NCBI GenBank assembly: GCA_964493785.1 | Contig: CAZBPM010000018.1 | Coordinates: forward strand, 37,249-101,248 | DNA: 64,000 bases | Reading direction: 5' to 3' | DNA from: Hyphomicrobium_A sp964493785 | GTDB lineage: Bacteria > Pseudomonadota > Alphaproteobacteria > Rhizobiales > Hyphomicrobiaceae | Shown here: positions 7,656 through 16,408 of the stretch, piece by piece | Numbering within the stretch: the stretch's first letter is position 1 | How the letters are laid out: each line of letters starts with the position of its first letter | Position numbers and translations under genes: made by a program | The notes under the pieces: model-generated | What the model saw: the letters and a program-made list of their open reading frames with translations, nothing else | What the model was told of the DNA's origin: nothing | Databases searched by the model: none

Positions 7656-10382
7656 ATGGCAGACAAGCCTGCGCAGGGTGAGCAGAAGCTCGTCTATGCC
7701 TTCGCCGCCGGTTACGTCGATGGGCGGGCGAACATGTCCGAGCTCCTGGGGGGAAAGGGCGCGAACCTCGCTGAGATGGCGAGCCTCGGCCTTCCGGTGC
7801 CGCCCGGCTTCACCATCACGACCAAGGTATGCGACGCCTATTACGCTCTCGGGCGGAAGCTGCCCGACGAACTGAAGCCGCAGGTGGAGCGGGCGATCGG
7901 GCTCGTCGGGGATGCAGTCGGCGCGACCTTCGGCAGTGTCGAGCGGCCGCTGCTGGTGTCGGTGCGGTCAGGTGCGCGCGCCTCGATGCCTGGCATGATG
8001 GACACCATCCTGAACCTTGGCCTCAACGACGAGACGGTGGAGGGCCTGGCGAAGCGCTCGGGGGACCGGCGGTTTGCCTACGACAGCTACCGCCGCTTCA
8101 TCCAGATGTATGCCGATGTCGTGCTCGGTGTCGATCACGGCGTGTTCGAGGACATTCTGGAGAGCTTCAAGAACCTCAACGCGCTCGGCTCCGACACGGA
8201 GCTTTCCGCCGACGACTGGGCGGAGATGATCGAGGAATACAAGCGGGCGGTGGTGGATAACCTCGGCCGGCCGTTCCCGCAGGATATTTCCGAGCAGCTC
8301 TACGGCGCGATCGCGGCGGTGTTCGGCTCGTGGCAGAACGCGCGGGCCATCACGTACCGGCGGCTGCATGATATCCCCGATAGCTGGGGGACGGCGGTCA
8401 CCGTTCAGGCGATGGTGTTCGGCAATCTCGGCGAGAGCAGCGCGACGGGCGTCGCGTTCACGCGCAATCCCTCGACCGGCACGAAAGAGATCTACGGCGA
8501 GTTCCTTCTCAATGCGCAGGGCGAGGATGTCGTCGCCGGCATCCGCACGCCGCAGCCGCTGTCGGAGCGGGCGCGGCGCGAGGCGCGCGAGGAAAGCCCG
8601 TCGCTGCAGGAGTTGATGCCGAACGTTTACGACAACCTCGCTGCGGTTTTCAGCAGGCTGGAGAAGCACTATCGCGACATGCAGGACGTGGAGTTCACCA
8701 TCGAGGATGGGAAGCTCTGGATACTGCAGACGCGGTCGGGCAAGCGCACCGCGGAGGCGTCGCTGCGCATTGCGGTCGATCTGGCCGAGGAGGGCGTGAT
8801 CTCCAAGCCGGAGGCGGTGCTGCGGATCAATGCTTCGGCATTGGACCAGCTTCTGCATCCAACGCTCGATCCCGACGCCAAGCGCGACCTGCTGACGACC
8901 GGGCTGCCGGCGTCGCCGGGGGCTGCGTCCGGAGAGATCGTGTTCACGGCGGACGATGCGGAGATAGAGCGGGCGCAGCGGCGCGAGGTGATCCTCGTGC
9001 GCCTCGAGACCAGCCCCGAAGATATTCATGGGATGCATGCGGCGGTGGGGATTCTCACGGCGCGCGGCGGCATGACCAGCCATGCGGCCGTGGTGGCGCG
9101 CGGCATGGGGCGACCATGCGTTTCGGGTGCAGGTGCGCTGCGCATCGATGTGAAAGCGGGAACGTTGCAGGTCGGCGGTCGCACGTTCCGCAAGGGCGAT
9201 ATCATTACCATCGACGGCGGCACGGGCCAGGTGCTGGCGGGGCGCGCCAAGATGCGCGAGCCAGAGCTTTCCGGTGCATTCGCGACGCTGATGGAGTGGG
9301 CCGACCAGGAGCGCCGTCTCGGCGTGCGCGCCAACGCCGATACGCCGCGTGATGCGCGTCAGGCGAGGGAGTTCGGGGCGGAGGGGATCGGGCTTTGCCG
9401 CACCGAGCATATGTTCTTCGATGCCGAGCGGATTCTCGCCGTCAGGCAGATGATCATTGCCGAAGATGCGGCTGGGCGGAGCGCGGCTCTCGCGAAGATT
9501 CTACCGATGCAGCGCGGCGATTTCGAACAGCTTTTCGAGATCATGGAAGGTTTGCCGGTAACGATCCGGCTGCTCGATCCACCGCTGCACGAGTTCCTGC
9601 CGCATCACGCGGACGAGATACCCGAAATCGCGGCCGATCTCGGGGTGACGGCCGAGAAGCTCACGCACCGCATCGCGCAGCTGTCGGAGTTCAATCCGAT
9701 GCTGGGCTTCCGTGGCTGCCGGCTCGCGATCGTGTTTCCGGAAATCCCGGAGATGCAGGCGCGTGCCATCTTCGAGGCGGCCGTTGCGGTGGAGAAGCGC
9801 ACCGGCAAACGCGTTAACTTGGAGATCATGGTGCCGCTCGTCGCCTTCAGGGGCGAGTTCGAGATCGTGCGCGAGGTGGTAGAACGCGTCGCTGCCGATG
9901 TGGCAAAGGAGAGCGGTATAAAGGTCGAGTATCTGCTCGGGACAATGATCGAGCTGCCGCGCGCGGCGCTGCGGGCAGGCGAGGTCGCGGAAGGCGAAAC
10001 CGGCGCCGCTTTCTTCTCGTTCGGCACGAACGACCTCACTCAGACGACGCTGGGCCTCAGCCGTGACGATGCCGGCTCGATCCTGGAGCAGTACACGTCG
10101 AAGCAGATCTTTCCTGTCGATCCGTTTGTCACAATCGACGTGGATGGCGTCGGGGAACTGATACGCATCGGTGTCGAGCGCGGACGGGCGGTGAAGCCGG
10201 ATCTCAAGATCGGGATCTGCGGCGAGCATGGGGGCGACCCGAAGTCAGTCGCCTTCTTCAACGGGATCGATCTCGACTACGTGTCGTGCTCGCCGTATCG
10301 CGTGCCGATCGCACGGCTGTCGGCGGCGCAGGCCGCGATCAAAGTGCGCTCACCAAGCAGCGGGCAGGACGGCGATCAATAG
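7656..10382 (+). CDS. ppdK: Pyruvate, phosphate dikinase
   Basis: A 908-residue enzyme interconverting pyruvate, ATP and phosphate with phosphoenolpyruvate, AMP and pyrophosphate, a gluconeogenic or anaplerotic step. The N-terminal nucleotide-binding domain opens with LLGGKGANLAEM and contains SVRSGARASMPGMMDTILNLG. The central swivelling domain has the phosphohistidine motif LTARGGMTSHAAVVARGMG. The C-terminal PEP/pyruvate barrel shows EGIGLCRTEHMF, GFRGCRLA and FFSFGTNDLTQTTLG, and ends with the catalytic-cysteine region GICGEHGGD. The start is placed at 7656 because GGGGAG lies just upstream and residues 11 onward match the family. Length and domains are complete. No regulatory kinase gene lies next to it. 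Confidence 0.97.
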   Translation: MADKPAQGEQKLVYAFAAGYVDGRANMSELLGGKGANLAEMASLGLPVPPGFTITTKVCDAYYALGRKLPDELKPQVERAIGLVGDAVGATFGSVERPLLVSVRSGARASMPGMMDTILNLGLNDETVEGLAKRSGDRRFAYDSYRRFIQMYADVVLGVDHGVFEDILESFKNLNALGSDTELSADDWAEMIEEYKRAVVDNLGRPFPQDISEQLYGAIAAVFGSWQNARAITYRRLHDIPDSWGTAVTVQAMVFGNLGESSATGVAFTRNPSTGTKEIYGEFLLNAQGEDVVAGIRTPQPLSERARREAREESPSLQELMPNVYDNLAAVFSRLEKHYRDMQDVEFTIEDGKLWILQTRSGKRTAEASLRIAVDLAEEGVISKPEAVLRINASALDQLLHPTLDPDAKRDLLTTGLPASPGAASGEIVFTADDAEIERAQRREVILVRLETSPEDIHGMHAAVGILTARGGMTSHAAVVARGMGRPCVSGAGALRIDVKAGTLQVGGRTFRKGDIITIDGGTGQVLAGRAKMREPELSGAFATLMEWADQERRLGVRANADTPRDARQAREFGAEGIGLCRTEHMFFDAERILAVRQMIIAEDAAGRSAALAKILPMQRGDFEQLFEIMEGLPVTIRLLDPPLHEFLPHHADEIPEIAADLGVTAEKLTHRIAQLSEFNPMLGFRGCRLAIVFPEIPEMQARAIFEAAVAVEKRTGKRVNLEIMVPLVAFRGEFEIVREVVERVAADVAKESGIKVEYLLGTMIELPRAALRAGEVAEGETGAAFFSFGTNDLTQTTLGLSRDDAGSILEQYTSKQIFPVDPFVTIDVDGVGELIRIGVERGRAVKPDLKIGICGEHGGDPKSVAFFNGIDLDYVSCSPYRVPIARLSAAQAAIKVRSPSSGQDGDQ

Positions 10383-10400
10383 AGGCGGCGGCGTCTGCCG

Positions 10401-10622
10401 TCAGAATCCGTGCTCCTCGCCTGCATCGAGACGGGGCTGACGCGGGCGCGGCCCCTGGCGGCGCGGAAGAATGAGCAGCACGAGTACCAGTGGGGGCAGC
10501 AGGAAGCACCAGGCGATCCAGGCCGACAAGTCGCGATTCTTGACGCCAGCAAATATGCCGCCGGCAATTCCGGACGCGAGTGCGATACCGCCCCAGACAA
10601 CGATGCCTTCGAGAAAACTCAT
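10401..10622 (-). CDS. Small two-helix membrane protein
   Basis: A 73-residue protein of unknown function, convergent with ppdK and only 18 bases from its stop. The ATG at 10622 is chosen because AGGGGAGGA precedes it. Two hydrophobic stretches (IVVWGGIALASGIAGGIFAGV and WIAWCFLLPPLVLVLLIL) flank the charged loop KNRDLSA, giving a hairpin membrane topology with a polar, Arg/Pro-rich tail. Proteins of this form are common and unassigned in Alphaproteobacteria. Confidence 0.65.
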   Translation of the reverse strand: MSFLEGIVVWGGIALASGIAGGIFAGVKNRDLSAWIAWCFLLPPLVLVLLILPRRQGPRPRQPRLDAGEEHGF

Positions 10623-10705
10623 CTCGTCCTCCCCTTGAGGACAGTAGCTGCCCAAACTCTGATTTGCGCAGCAACTGTGGCGAAATCAAGCGCCGTAAGT
10701 TTACT

Positions 10706-11575
10706 TCAAGCCTGTGCGTTAAAGTCGAGGCCGATATCGAGCACCTGAGCGGAATGTGTCAGGGCTCCAACCGAAATCAGATCCACGCCGGTTTCGGCGA
10801 TGGCACGGACCGTCTCAAGGGTGACACCGCCGGACGCCTCCGTAATAGCGCGGCCGGCGATTTCGGCGACGGAAGCTTTCAGAAGTTCCGGGGACATATT
10901 GTCGAGCAGAAATGCGTCGGGGGCGAGCTTCAACGCCTCGTCGATCTCGTCGAGGCTCGTCACCTCGATCTCGACCTTCACCATGTGGCCGACGTGAGCG
11001 CGGGCGCGCTCGAGCGCCGGGCCGATGCCGCCGGCAGCGATGATGTGATTGTCCTTTATGAGCACCGCATCGAACAGCCCAAAGCGGTGGTTCACGCCGC
11101 CGCCGCAACGGACAGCGAACTTTTCCAATGCGCGCAGCCCCGGTGTCGTCTTGCGGGTGTCGATGATGCGCGCCTTCGTGCCGGCGACCGCTGCAACATA
11201 GCGCGCGGTGAGCGTTGCGATGCCGCTCATGTGGCCGAGAAAATTGAGGGCGGTGCGCTCGGCGGTCAGCAGCGCGCGCGCGTCACCCGAAACGCGGGCG
11301 ATGGCACCGCCCGCTTCTACGGTGCCGCCGTCGGGGACCACGGTCTCGAACTCGACGAAGGGATCGAGTGTCTTGAACGCGGCCTTGGCGAGCTGAATGC
11401 CTGCCACGGTTCCCTTCTTGCGCGCGGCAATGACGCCCGACGAGCGCGTGCCGGCGGGGACGGTCGACGTCGTGGTGATATCGCCGCCGAGGCCAAGATC
11501 CTCGGCGAGGGATTCGGCGACGGCCCTGTCGACGACCGACGTCGACAGGTGCAGGTCGTTCGCGAGGGACGTCAT
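10706..11575 (-). CDS. nadC: Nicotinate-nucleotide pyrophosphorylase (carboxylating)
   Basis: A 289-residue quinolinate phosphoribosyltransferase, converting quinolinate and PRPP to nicotinate mononucleotide, CO2 and pyrophosphate, the third step of de novo NAD synthesis. Hallmarks are ERTALNFLGHMSGIAT, DTRKTTPGLRALEKFAVRCGG, NHRFGLFDAVLIKDNH, FLLDNMSPELL and DLISVGALTHS. The ATG at 11575 overlaps the nadB stop in an ATGA arrangement, which indicates translational coupling and fixes the start. It is the last gene of the nadA-nadB-nadC transcription unit. Confidence 0.97.
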   Translation of the reverse strand: MTSLANDLHLSTSVVDRAVAESLAEDLGLGGDITTTSTVPAGTRSSGVIAARKKGTVAGIQLAKAAFKTLDPFVEFETVVPDGGTVEAGGAIARVSGDARALLTAERTALNFLGHMSGIATLTARYVAAVAGTKARIIDTRKTTPGLRALEKFAVRCGGGVNHRFGLFDAVLIKDNHIIAAGGIGPALERARAHVGHMVKVEIEVTSLDEIDEALKLAPDAFLLDNMSPELLKASVAEIAGRAITEASGGVTLETVRAIAETGVDLISVGALTHSAQVLDIGLDFNAQA

Positions 11576-13245
11576 CGCGCGGCTCCGGCCTGCCATTGCC
11601 AGGCACTTGGAGTCTCGATGTCGCGGCGGGCACCAAGCTCGTCGATGTCGTCGAGGGTAAGAAACGTGCGCGTGGCGAGAGCCGGGAGCGCGTCGGGGAA
11701 ATCACTCCGCGCGTGGGCGCCGCGGCTCTCCTCGCGAAGGAGGGCGCCGGAGGCCACGAACCGTGCGGCGAGCGCCATGTTGGCGAGCACGAGATCGCTG
11801 CCTGCCTGGTGCTCGATATCGCGGAAGGTGACGATGGCCTTCTTCAGTCCGGCTGAGGTGCGTACGACGCCGACATGGTCGCTCATGGTGCCACGCAGGC
11901 GCTGGACCAGCGGGGCGCGCATGGTGGACTGATCGGCTGCGATGCTGCCGACGCGTTGCAGGGCGATGCGCTCGGAGATCCGCCCGGCGGTGCCCATTTG
12001 CCTGATGTCCGCAGCGGCGCGGTCGGCGAAAACGCAGGCTTCGAGCAGCGAGTTGGAGGCGAGCCGGTTGGCGCCGTGCAGGCCGGTCGAGGCGACTTCG
12101 CCTACGGCCCACAGGCCGGAAACGCTGGAGCGTCCGCGCGAGTCCGTGGCGATGCCGCCCATGTGATAGTGGGCGGCGGGGGCGACGGGGATCAGTTCGC
12201 GCGCGGGATCGATGCCGGCCTGCTGACACAGCCCGTAGACGTTGGGGAATGCCTTGGCGAAGCGCTCGCCGATTGCGGCGCGGCAGTCGAGAAAAGCGCC
12301 GCGGCCGGCGGCTATTTCGCTGAACACCGCCCGAGCCACGACATCGCGCGGAGCCAGCTCTGCGGCGGGGTCGATGTCCACCAGGAAGCGCTTGCCGAGC
12401 GCGTTGACAAGCGTTGCGCCCTCGCCGCGCAGCGCTTCGGTTGCCAACGGGGCAGGGTCGAGGCCGACGTCAATCGCGGTCGGGTGGAACTGCACGAACT
12501 CGGGATCGGCAATGATGGCGCCGACGCGGGCGGCCATGGCGATGGATTCGCCACGTGCGTAGGCCGGGTTGGTGGTGACGGCGTAGAGCGCGCCGATGCC
12601 ACCAGTCGCGAGCACGACGGCGCGCGCGGGGAAGTATTCGTAGACTTCCTTGCCGCCGGTGCCGGTGCTGACGAGGCGCACGCCTTCAACGCGGCCATCG
12701 ATGGTGATCAGCTCGTCGGCTTCGTAGCCCTCCAGCACGCGGATAGATGGCGTGGCGCGGACTTTAGCGATGAGCGCGGCGAGAATTGCGCCGCCGGTGC
12801 GGTCGCCCGAGGCGTGCACGACACGCCGGCGCGAGTGCGCAGCTTCCTGGCTGAGTGCGAAAGCGCCGCTGGCGTCGCGGTCAAACGGCACGCCGTAGCG
12901 CACGAGGTCGGCGATGCGCTCGGGGCCTTCGACGGCAACGAAGCCGGCGACGTCCGGATCGACGATGCCTGCGCCGGCGCTGAGCGTGTCGGCTGCATGG
13001 AGCCCTGCTGCGTCGTTGGAACCAACGGCAGCGGCAACACCGCCCTGTGCCCAGCCGGTCGATGCTCCCTCGCCGAGCGGGGCGGCGGCCAGAACCGTCA
13101 CCGGCATCGGCGAAAGCTGCAGTGCGGTGAAGAGGCCAGCGAGACCGGCGCCGACGATGACCACGTCGCCGGAAGCGCCGAGCGGCTCATCGGCTGCGGC
13201 GTGGAAGCGGCGCGTTCCGGGGATGGGCTTGAGAGAGAATGGCAT
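11572..13245 (-). CDS. nadB: L-aspartate oxidase
   Basis: A 557-residue flavoprotein oxidising L-aspartate to iminoaspartate, the substrate of NadA. The FAD-binding Rossmann motif is VVIVGAGLAGLFTAL (about residues 28-42), followed by TGWAQGGVAAAVG; the active-site segment holds HMGGIATDSRGRSSVSGL and LWAVGEVASTGLHGANRL. A C-terminal helical domain completes the succinate dehydrogenase/fumarate reductase flavoprotein fold. A 52-base gap containing a strong hairpin separates it from nadA, while nadC overlaps its stop by 4 bases. Confidence 0.97.
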   Translation of the reverse strand: MPFSLKPIPGTRRFHAAADEPLGASGDVVIVGAGLAGLFTALQLSPMPVTVLAAAPLGEGASTGWAQGGVAAAVGSNDAAGLHAADTLSAGAGIVDPDVAGFVAVEGPERIADLVRYGVPFDRDASGAFALSQEAAHSRRRVVHASGDRTGGAILAALIAKVRATPSIRVLEGYEADELITIDGRVEGVRLVSTGTGGKEVYEYFPARAVVLATGGIGALYAVTTNPAYARGESIAMAARVGAIIADPEFVQFHPTAIDVGLDPAPLATEALRGEGATLVNALGKRFLVDIDPAAELAPRDVVARAVFSEIAAGRGAFLDCRAAIGERFAKAFPNVYGLCQQAGIDPARELIPVAPAAHYHMGGIATDSRGRSSVSGLWAVGEVASTGLHGANRLASNSLLEACVFADRAAADIRQMGTAGRISERIALQRVGSIAADQSTMRAPLVQRLRGTMSDHVGVVRTSAGLKKAIVTFRDIEHQAGSDLVLANMALAARFVASGALLREESRGAHARSDFPDALPALATRTFLTLDDIDELGARRDIETPSAWQWQAGAAR

Positions 13246-13269
13246 TGCGATTGGGGTTCACCCTGCCGG

Positions 13270-13291
13270 GCCGGCGGATCGCTCCGCCGGC
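13270..13291. repeat. Intercistronic hairpin between nadA and nadB
   Basis: A perfect 9-bp inverted repeat, GCCGGCGGA (13270-13278) with TCCGCCGGC (13283-13291), encloses TCGC. No T-run follows on the minus strand, so it is not a standard terminator; it could slow decay of, or processing between, nadA and nadB messages. Confidence 0.6.
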
Positions 13292-13297
13292 GCTCCA

Positions 13298-14362
13298 TCA
13301 ATTGGTGAGGTTGATCATCCGCTCGACGGCGCGGCGTGCCTTCACGGCGACGTCGGGGTCGACGGTGACCTCGTGTTTCATGTCGCGCAGTGCCTCGTAG
13401 ATATTCTTGAGGCTGATCCGCTTCATGTGCGGGCAAAGGTTGCACGGACGTATGAACTCGACGTCCGGTGCTTCGACGGCGACGTTGGAGGCCATCGAGC
13501 ACTCGGTGATGAGCGCAACCTTGCGCGGGCGATTGCTCGTCACGTAGTTGATCATCGCGGCGGTCGAGCCGGTGAAGTCGGATGCGGCGATGACATCGGG
13601 CGGGCACTCGGGGTGTGCGATCACCTTCATGCCGGGATCGGCGGCACGCATGGCCTCGATGTCCGCGACGGTGAAGCGTTCGTGGACCTCGCAATGGCCC
13701 TTCCAGGCGATGATCTCGACTTTCGTCTTCGTCTGCACGTAGCGTGCAAGGTATTCGTCGGGGATGAGCAGGACGCGCGGCGCGCCCAGGCTCTCGACCA
13801 CCTTCACGGCGTTCGAGGAGGTGCAGGTGATGTCGCACTCGGCCTTCACTGCGGCCGACGTGTTGACGTAGGTGACAATCGGCACGCCCGGATAGGCCTC
13901 GCGCAGCATGCGCACGTCCGCTGCGGTGATGGAATCGGCGAGCGAGCAGCCGGCCTCGAGGTCTGGGATGAGCACGCGCTTGTCGGGGCTCAGCAGCTTG
14001 GAGGTCTCGGCCATGAAGTGCACGCCGGCCTGGACGATGACGTCGGCCTCAGTGCGTGCGGCCTCCTTGGCGAGCTGAAGGCTATCGCCGCGGAAATCGC
14101 CGACGCAGTTGAAGATCTCCGGGGTCATGTAGTTGTGCGCCAGGATGACGGCGTTGCGCTCTTTCTTGAGCTCGTTGATGGCCTTGATGAGCGGCGCGTA
14201 GGCCGGCCATTCCATCGGGGTGATGACGTGCTGCACGCGCGCGTAGAGCGGCGCCATCTCGGCAGCGAGCTCCGGCGTGAACTTCGGCAACGGCCGAGCA
14301 TCGGGGGCTGGCACGGGGCGCGGCCTGCGGGCAACGGCTGGGCGGACGTCGAGCGTGTCCAT
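13298..14362 (-). CDS. nadA: Quinolinate synthase A
   Basis: A 354-residue 4Fe-4S enzyme that condenses iminoaspartate with dihydroxyacetone phosphate to quinolinate. Family landmarks are VILAHNYMTPEI, FRGDSLQLAKEA, IPDLEAGCSLADSI, ITCTSSNAVKVVE, HPECPPDV and FIRPCNLCPHMKRI, which together supply the cluster cysteines. The first 30 residues (VRPAVARRPRPVPAPDARP) are low in complexity and outside the core fold. As first gene of nadABC it lies just downstream of two palindromes that are probable NadQ operators. Confidence 0.97.
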   Translation of the reverse strand: MDTLDVRPAVARRPRPVPAPDARPLPKFTPELAAEMAPLYARVQHVITPMEWPAYAPLIKAINELKKERNAVILAHNYMTPEIFNCVGDFRGDSLQLAKEAARTEADVIVQAGVHFMAETSKLLSPDKRVLIPDLEAGCSLADSITAADVRMLREAYPGVPIVTYVNTSAAVKAECDITCTSSNAVKVVESLGAPRVLLIPDEYLARYVQTKTKVEIIAWKGHCEVHERFTVADIEAMRAADPGMKVIAHPECPPDVIAASDFTGSTAAMINYVTSNRPRKVALITECSMASNVAVEAPDVEFIRPCNLCPHMKRISLKNIYEALRDMKHEVTVDPDVAVKARRAVERMINLTN

Positions 14363-14381
14363 CGCTTCTCCTCAACAGGCC

Positions 14382-14400
14382 TATGCTCACTTTGAGCATA
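14382..14400. promoter_or_regulatory. Candidate NadQ operator 1
   Basis: A perfect palindrome, TATGCTCACTTTGAGCATA: two 8-bp arms around CTT, 20 bases before the nadA start. Half-sites ATGCTC and GAGCAT recur with identical spacing in a second element 68 bp away. The position suits repression of nadABC by the adjacent NadQ protein. Confidence 0.7.
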
Positions 14401-14450
14401 AAGAGACCGTCAATTTGACCGGCACCAATTGGCCGGCATGCTTCCATATA

Positions 14451-14467
14451 ATGCTCTTTTTGAGCAC
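14451..14467. promoter_or_regulatory. Candidate NadQ operator 2
   Basis: ATGCTC-TTTTT-GAGCAC, the same half-sites and 5-base spacing as the element at 14382-14400, differing by one base in the second arm. The centres are about 68 bp apart (14391 and 14459). Confidence 0.6.
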
Positions 14468-14627
14468 TCCAAGGGACGAGAGAAGATTACTTCATCCAGT
14501 CACCCCTGACCACAGAAGATTGGTCGTCGGCGCGCGTTTCAATTCGGCGCCGACCCGACCTGCACGCCCGCACGCGGGGCCTTGGTGCGACCGAGCGAGC
14601 GCGGTCGGGCACGGTGACAATGTGGCG

Positions 14628-15668
14628 TCAAACCTTGCCGGGTTTGACGCGTACGCCGGGCGCCGGGCGCTCGAGCAGAACTTCGCGGCGGAAGCGGTAG
14701 AGCTTTGCCGGCCGGCCGCCCGTCCGCATCTTCACTTCTCCAGTGGGCTCCACCAATCCAGCGCTCTCCACCAGACGGCGGAAATTCTGTTTGTGAAGGT
14801 GCGGTCCAAGGATGGCTTCCACGGTGCGCTGCAGCTCGAAGAGGGTGAAGTCGTCGGGCATCAGTTCGAAGATGACCGGGCGATATTTGATCTTCGCACG
14901 CACGCGGCCGATGGCGGTCGCGAGGATACGGCGATGATCGAAACGCATCGGCACGCCGAGGCGCGGTCGCTGTGGCCACTGGCGGGCTGCCTCGCGTCCG
15001 TCGCGCGCTGCCTCCTCGACGAGTCCAGCTTCGTAAAGCAGCTCGTAGCGTTCGAGAACCTTTTCCTCGTCCCACGTAGCGCCGTCTGTACCGAAGCAGA
15101 TCCGCACGCGCTCCTGCCGGCTGACAGGCTGGGCCTTGTCGCCGCGCTGACCGGCCCACTCCTTGAGGCGCGGATCAATCATCTCCTCCAGGATTTCAGG
15201 GCGACCACGGCGCCAATCCTCCCATGGGAAGAAATGATACCAGCTCCGCCATGCTCCGTTCTGAATCTCGAGAGACGGCTTTGCCTGGGTCAATGCCAGA
15301 TAGCCGATCGAGACGACGTGCGGGGACATATCGCCGAGCTGCGCATTACGACCGCGATCGCCGAACGTGTAGAGCTGCTCGGCGTATCCGAGTTCCAAGC
15401 CCGTCTGCCGATGAACCCACGCGCGCAGACCGCTTTCCAGAGTGCGGTGCTGAAGCGGTGAAAAGGGACCGAAGGGCAGCCCATCGGTCGAGCCGGCGGA
15501 GTCGGCTTCGTGGCGAATGGTGAGGACGACCGGCTCGTTGTCTGATACGGCAACAATTGCCGCGTTGAGGCCGATCTCGACGCCCGAGGCGGTGGCAGAT
15601 TCGCCCGCAGGGTCGGCGGGGTCGCTGGTGGCTCGTCGGGCCGCCGATTCCCTAACTCCGTACGTCAT
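14628..15668 (-). CDS. nadQ: NadQ-type transcriptional regulator of NAD synthesis (Nudix-like plus winged helix)
   Basis: A 346-residue protein resembling the COG4111 family. An N-terminal Nudix-like domain (EIGLNAAIVAVSDNEPVV, PFGPFSPLQHRTLESGLRAW, TGLELGYAEQLYTFGDRGR) lacks a complete GX5EX7REUXEEXGU box, so it should bind rather than hydrolyse a nucleotide. The C-terminal part (YRPVIFELMPDDFTLFELQ, LHKQNFRRLVESAGLVEPTG, GGRPAKLYRFR) is the winged-helix region typical of Nudix-related regulators. I recall this family as NadQ in Rhizobiales; its place beside nadABC agrees. The ATG at 15668 follows GGAGG, although the frame is open to 15743. Confidence 0.8.
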   Translation of the reverse strand: MTYGVRESAARRATSDPADPAGESATASGVEIGLNAAIVAVSDNEPVVLTIRHEADSAGSTDGLPFGPFSPLQHRTLESGLRAWVHRQTGLELGYAEQLYTFGDRGRNAQLGDMSPHVVSIGYLALTQAKPSLEIQNGAWRSWYHFFPWEDWRRGRPEILEEMIDPRLKEWAGQRGDKAQPVSRQERVRICFGTDGATWDEEKVLERYELLYEAGLVEEAARDGREAARQWPQRPRLGVPMRFDHRRILATAIGRVRAKIKYRPVIFELMPDDFTLFELQRTVEAILGPHLHKQNFRRLVESAGLVEPTGEVKMRTGGRPAKLYRFRREVLLERPAPGVRVKPGKV

Positions 15669-15784
15669 AGCTTTTTTCCTCCAATGACTATGGAGACCCC
15701 CGGGGGGAGGCGTTGATGATCGACCAACCCCTATTGCGCACACTTATTGTTCGCAGCAGGGCCAACTCGGACAACGCGCAATAC

Positions 15785-16408
15785 TCAAATACGTTCAATC
15801 AAATTTCGAAAACGTAAGAGATAGTTCGTCTGTGCCGCTCGGGCGGGCACGGGCGTCAGCGTCGATAGGGCCGCAACCACAGGTGGGGGAAGGTCGCGTG
15901 GCTGACCAAAGTAAACGTCGGCCTCGGCCTCAGAGAAGCCGGCGAGGCGCGTCGCCTCAAAGTAAGCAGCGATCCGATCTGCAGCCTTGATCTCCGACTG
16001 AACATCGCTCGGCAACTCCGTCGGCACGTCGAAGCGACGGTGAATGGCGCTCAGCAAACGCAACTCGAGGGCTTTGTAGTCCAGCCCGATTGCCGTCTTG
16101 AAGGGGCTGATGAGGTCTCCGACGACGTATTCGGGGGCGTCGTGCAGCAGTGCTGCCAGCCGCCATCGGGGCTGCCAACTTTCGTTTCGAGCGTGGGCGA
16201 TGTCGTCGACGATCAACGAATGTTGCGCGACTGAAAATGCGTGCTCGCCGAGCGTCTGGCCATTCCAGCGGGCGACGCGGGCAAGACCATGCGCGATGTC
16301 CTCGATCTCGATGTCGTCGGGCGAAGGATCGAGAAGATCCAGCCTGCGGCCCGACAGCATGCGTTGCCAGGCGCGCGGCGGAACGGGATTGTCGTTGGCG
16401 CTTGTCAC
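15785..16408 (-). CDS. HD-domain phosphohydrolase, YfbR-like
   Basis: A 207-residue HD hydrolase. The metal-binding set is visible as EHAFSVAQHS (first His) and ALLHDAPEYVVGDLISPFK (HD motif), then a distal Asp region (EIKAADRIAAYFEATRL). YfbR-type proteins dephosphorylate 5'-deoxynucleotides. The most economical start is the GTG at 16408, whose GTGA overlaps the tag stop codon; an upstream start at 16441 would lie within tag. This overlap implies co-translation with tag. The substrate is inferred from the family only. Confidence 0.8.
   Translation of the reverse strand: MTSANDNPVPPRAWQRMLSGRRLDLLDPSPDDIEIEDIAHGLARVARWNGQTLGEHAFSVAQHSLIVDDIAHARNESWQPRWRLAALLHDAPEYVVGDLISPFKTAIGLDYKALELRLLSAIHRRFDVPTELPSDVQSEIKAADRIAAYFEATRLAGFSEAEADVYFGQPRDLPPPVVAALSTLTPVPARAAQTNYLLRFRNLIERI

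Noticed and set aside
7968..9410. A 480-codon minus-strand frame inside ppdK
   Set aside because: It overlaps the fully conserved dikinase and translates to an Arg/His-rich sequence with no family resemblance.
10580..13308. Long plus-strand open frames of about 450 and 477 codons opposite nadC and nadB
   Set aside because: They mirror strongly conserved minus-strand enzymes, are rich in Arg, Gly, Ala and Asp, and show no motif; a GC-rich codon shadow.
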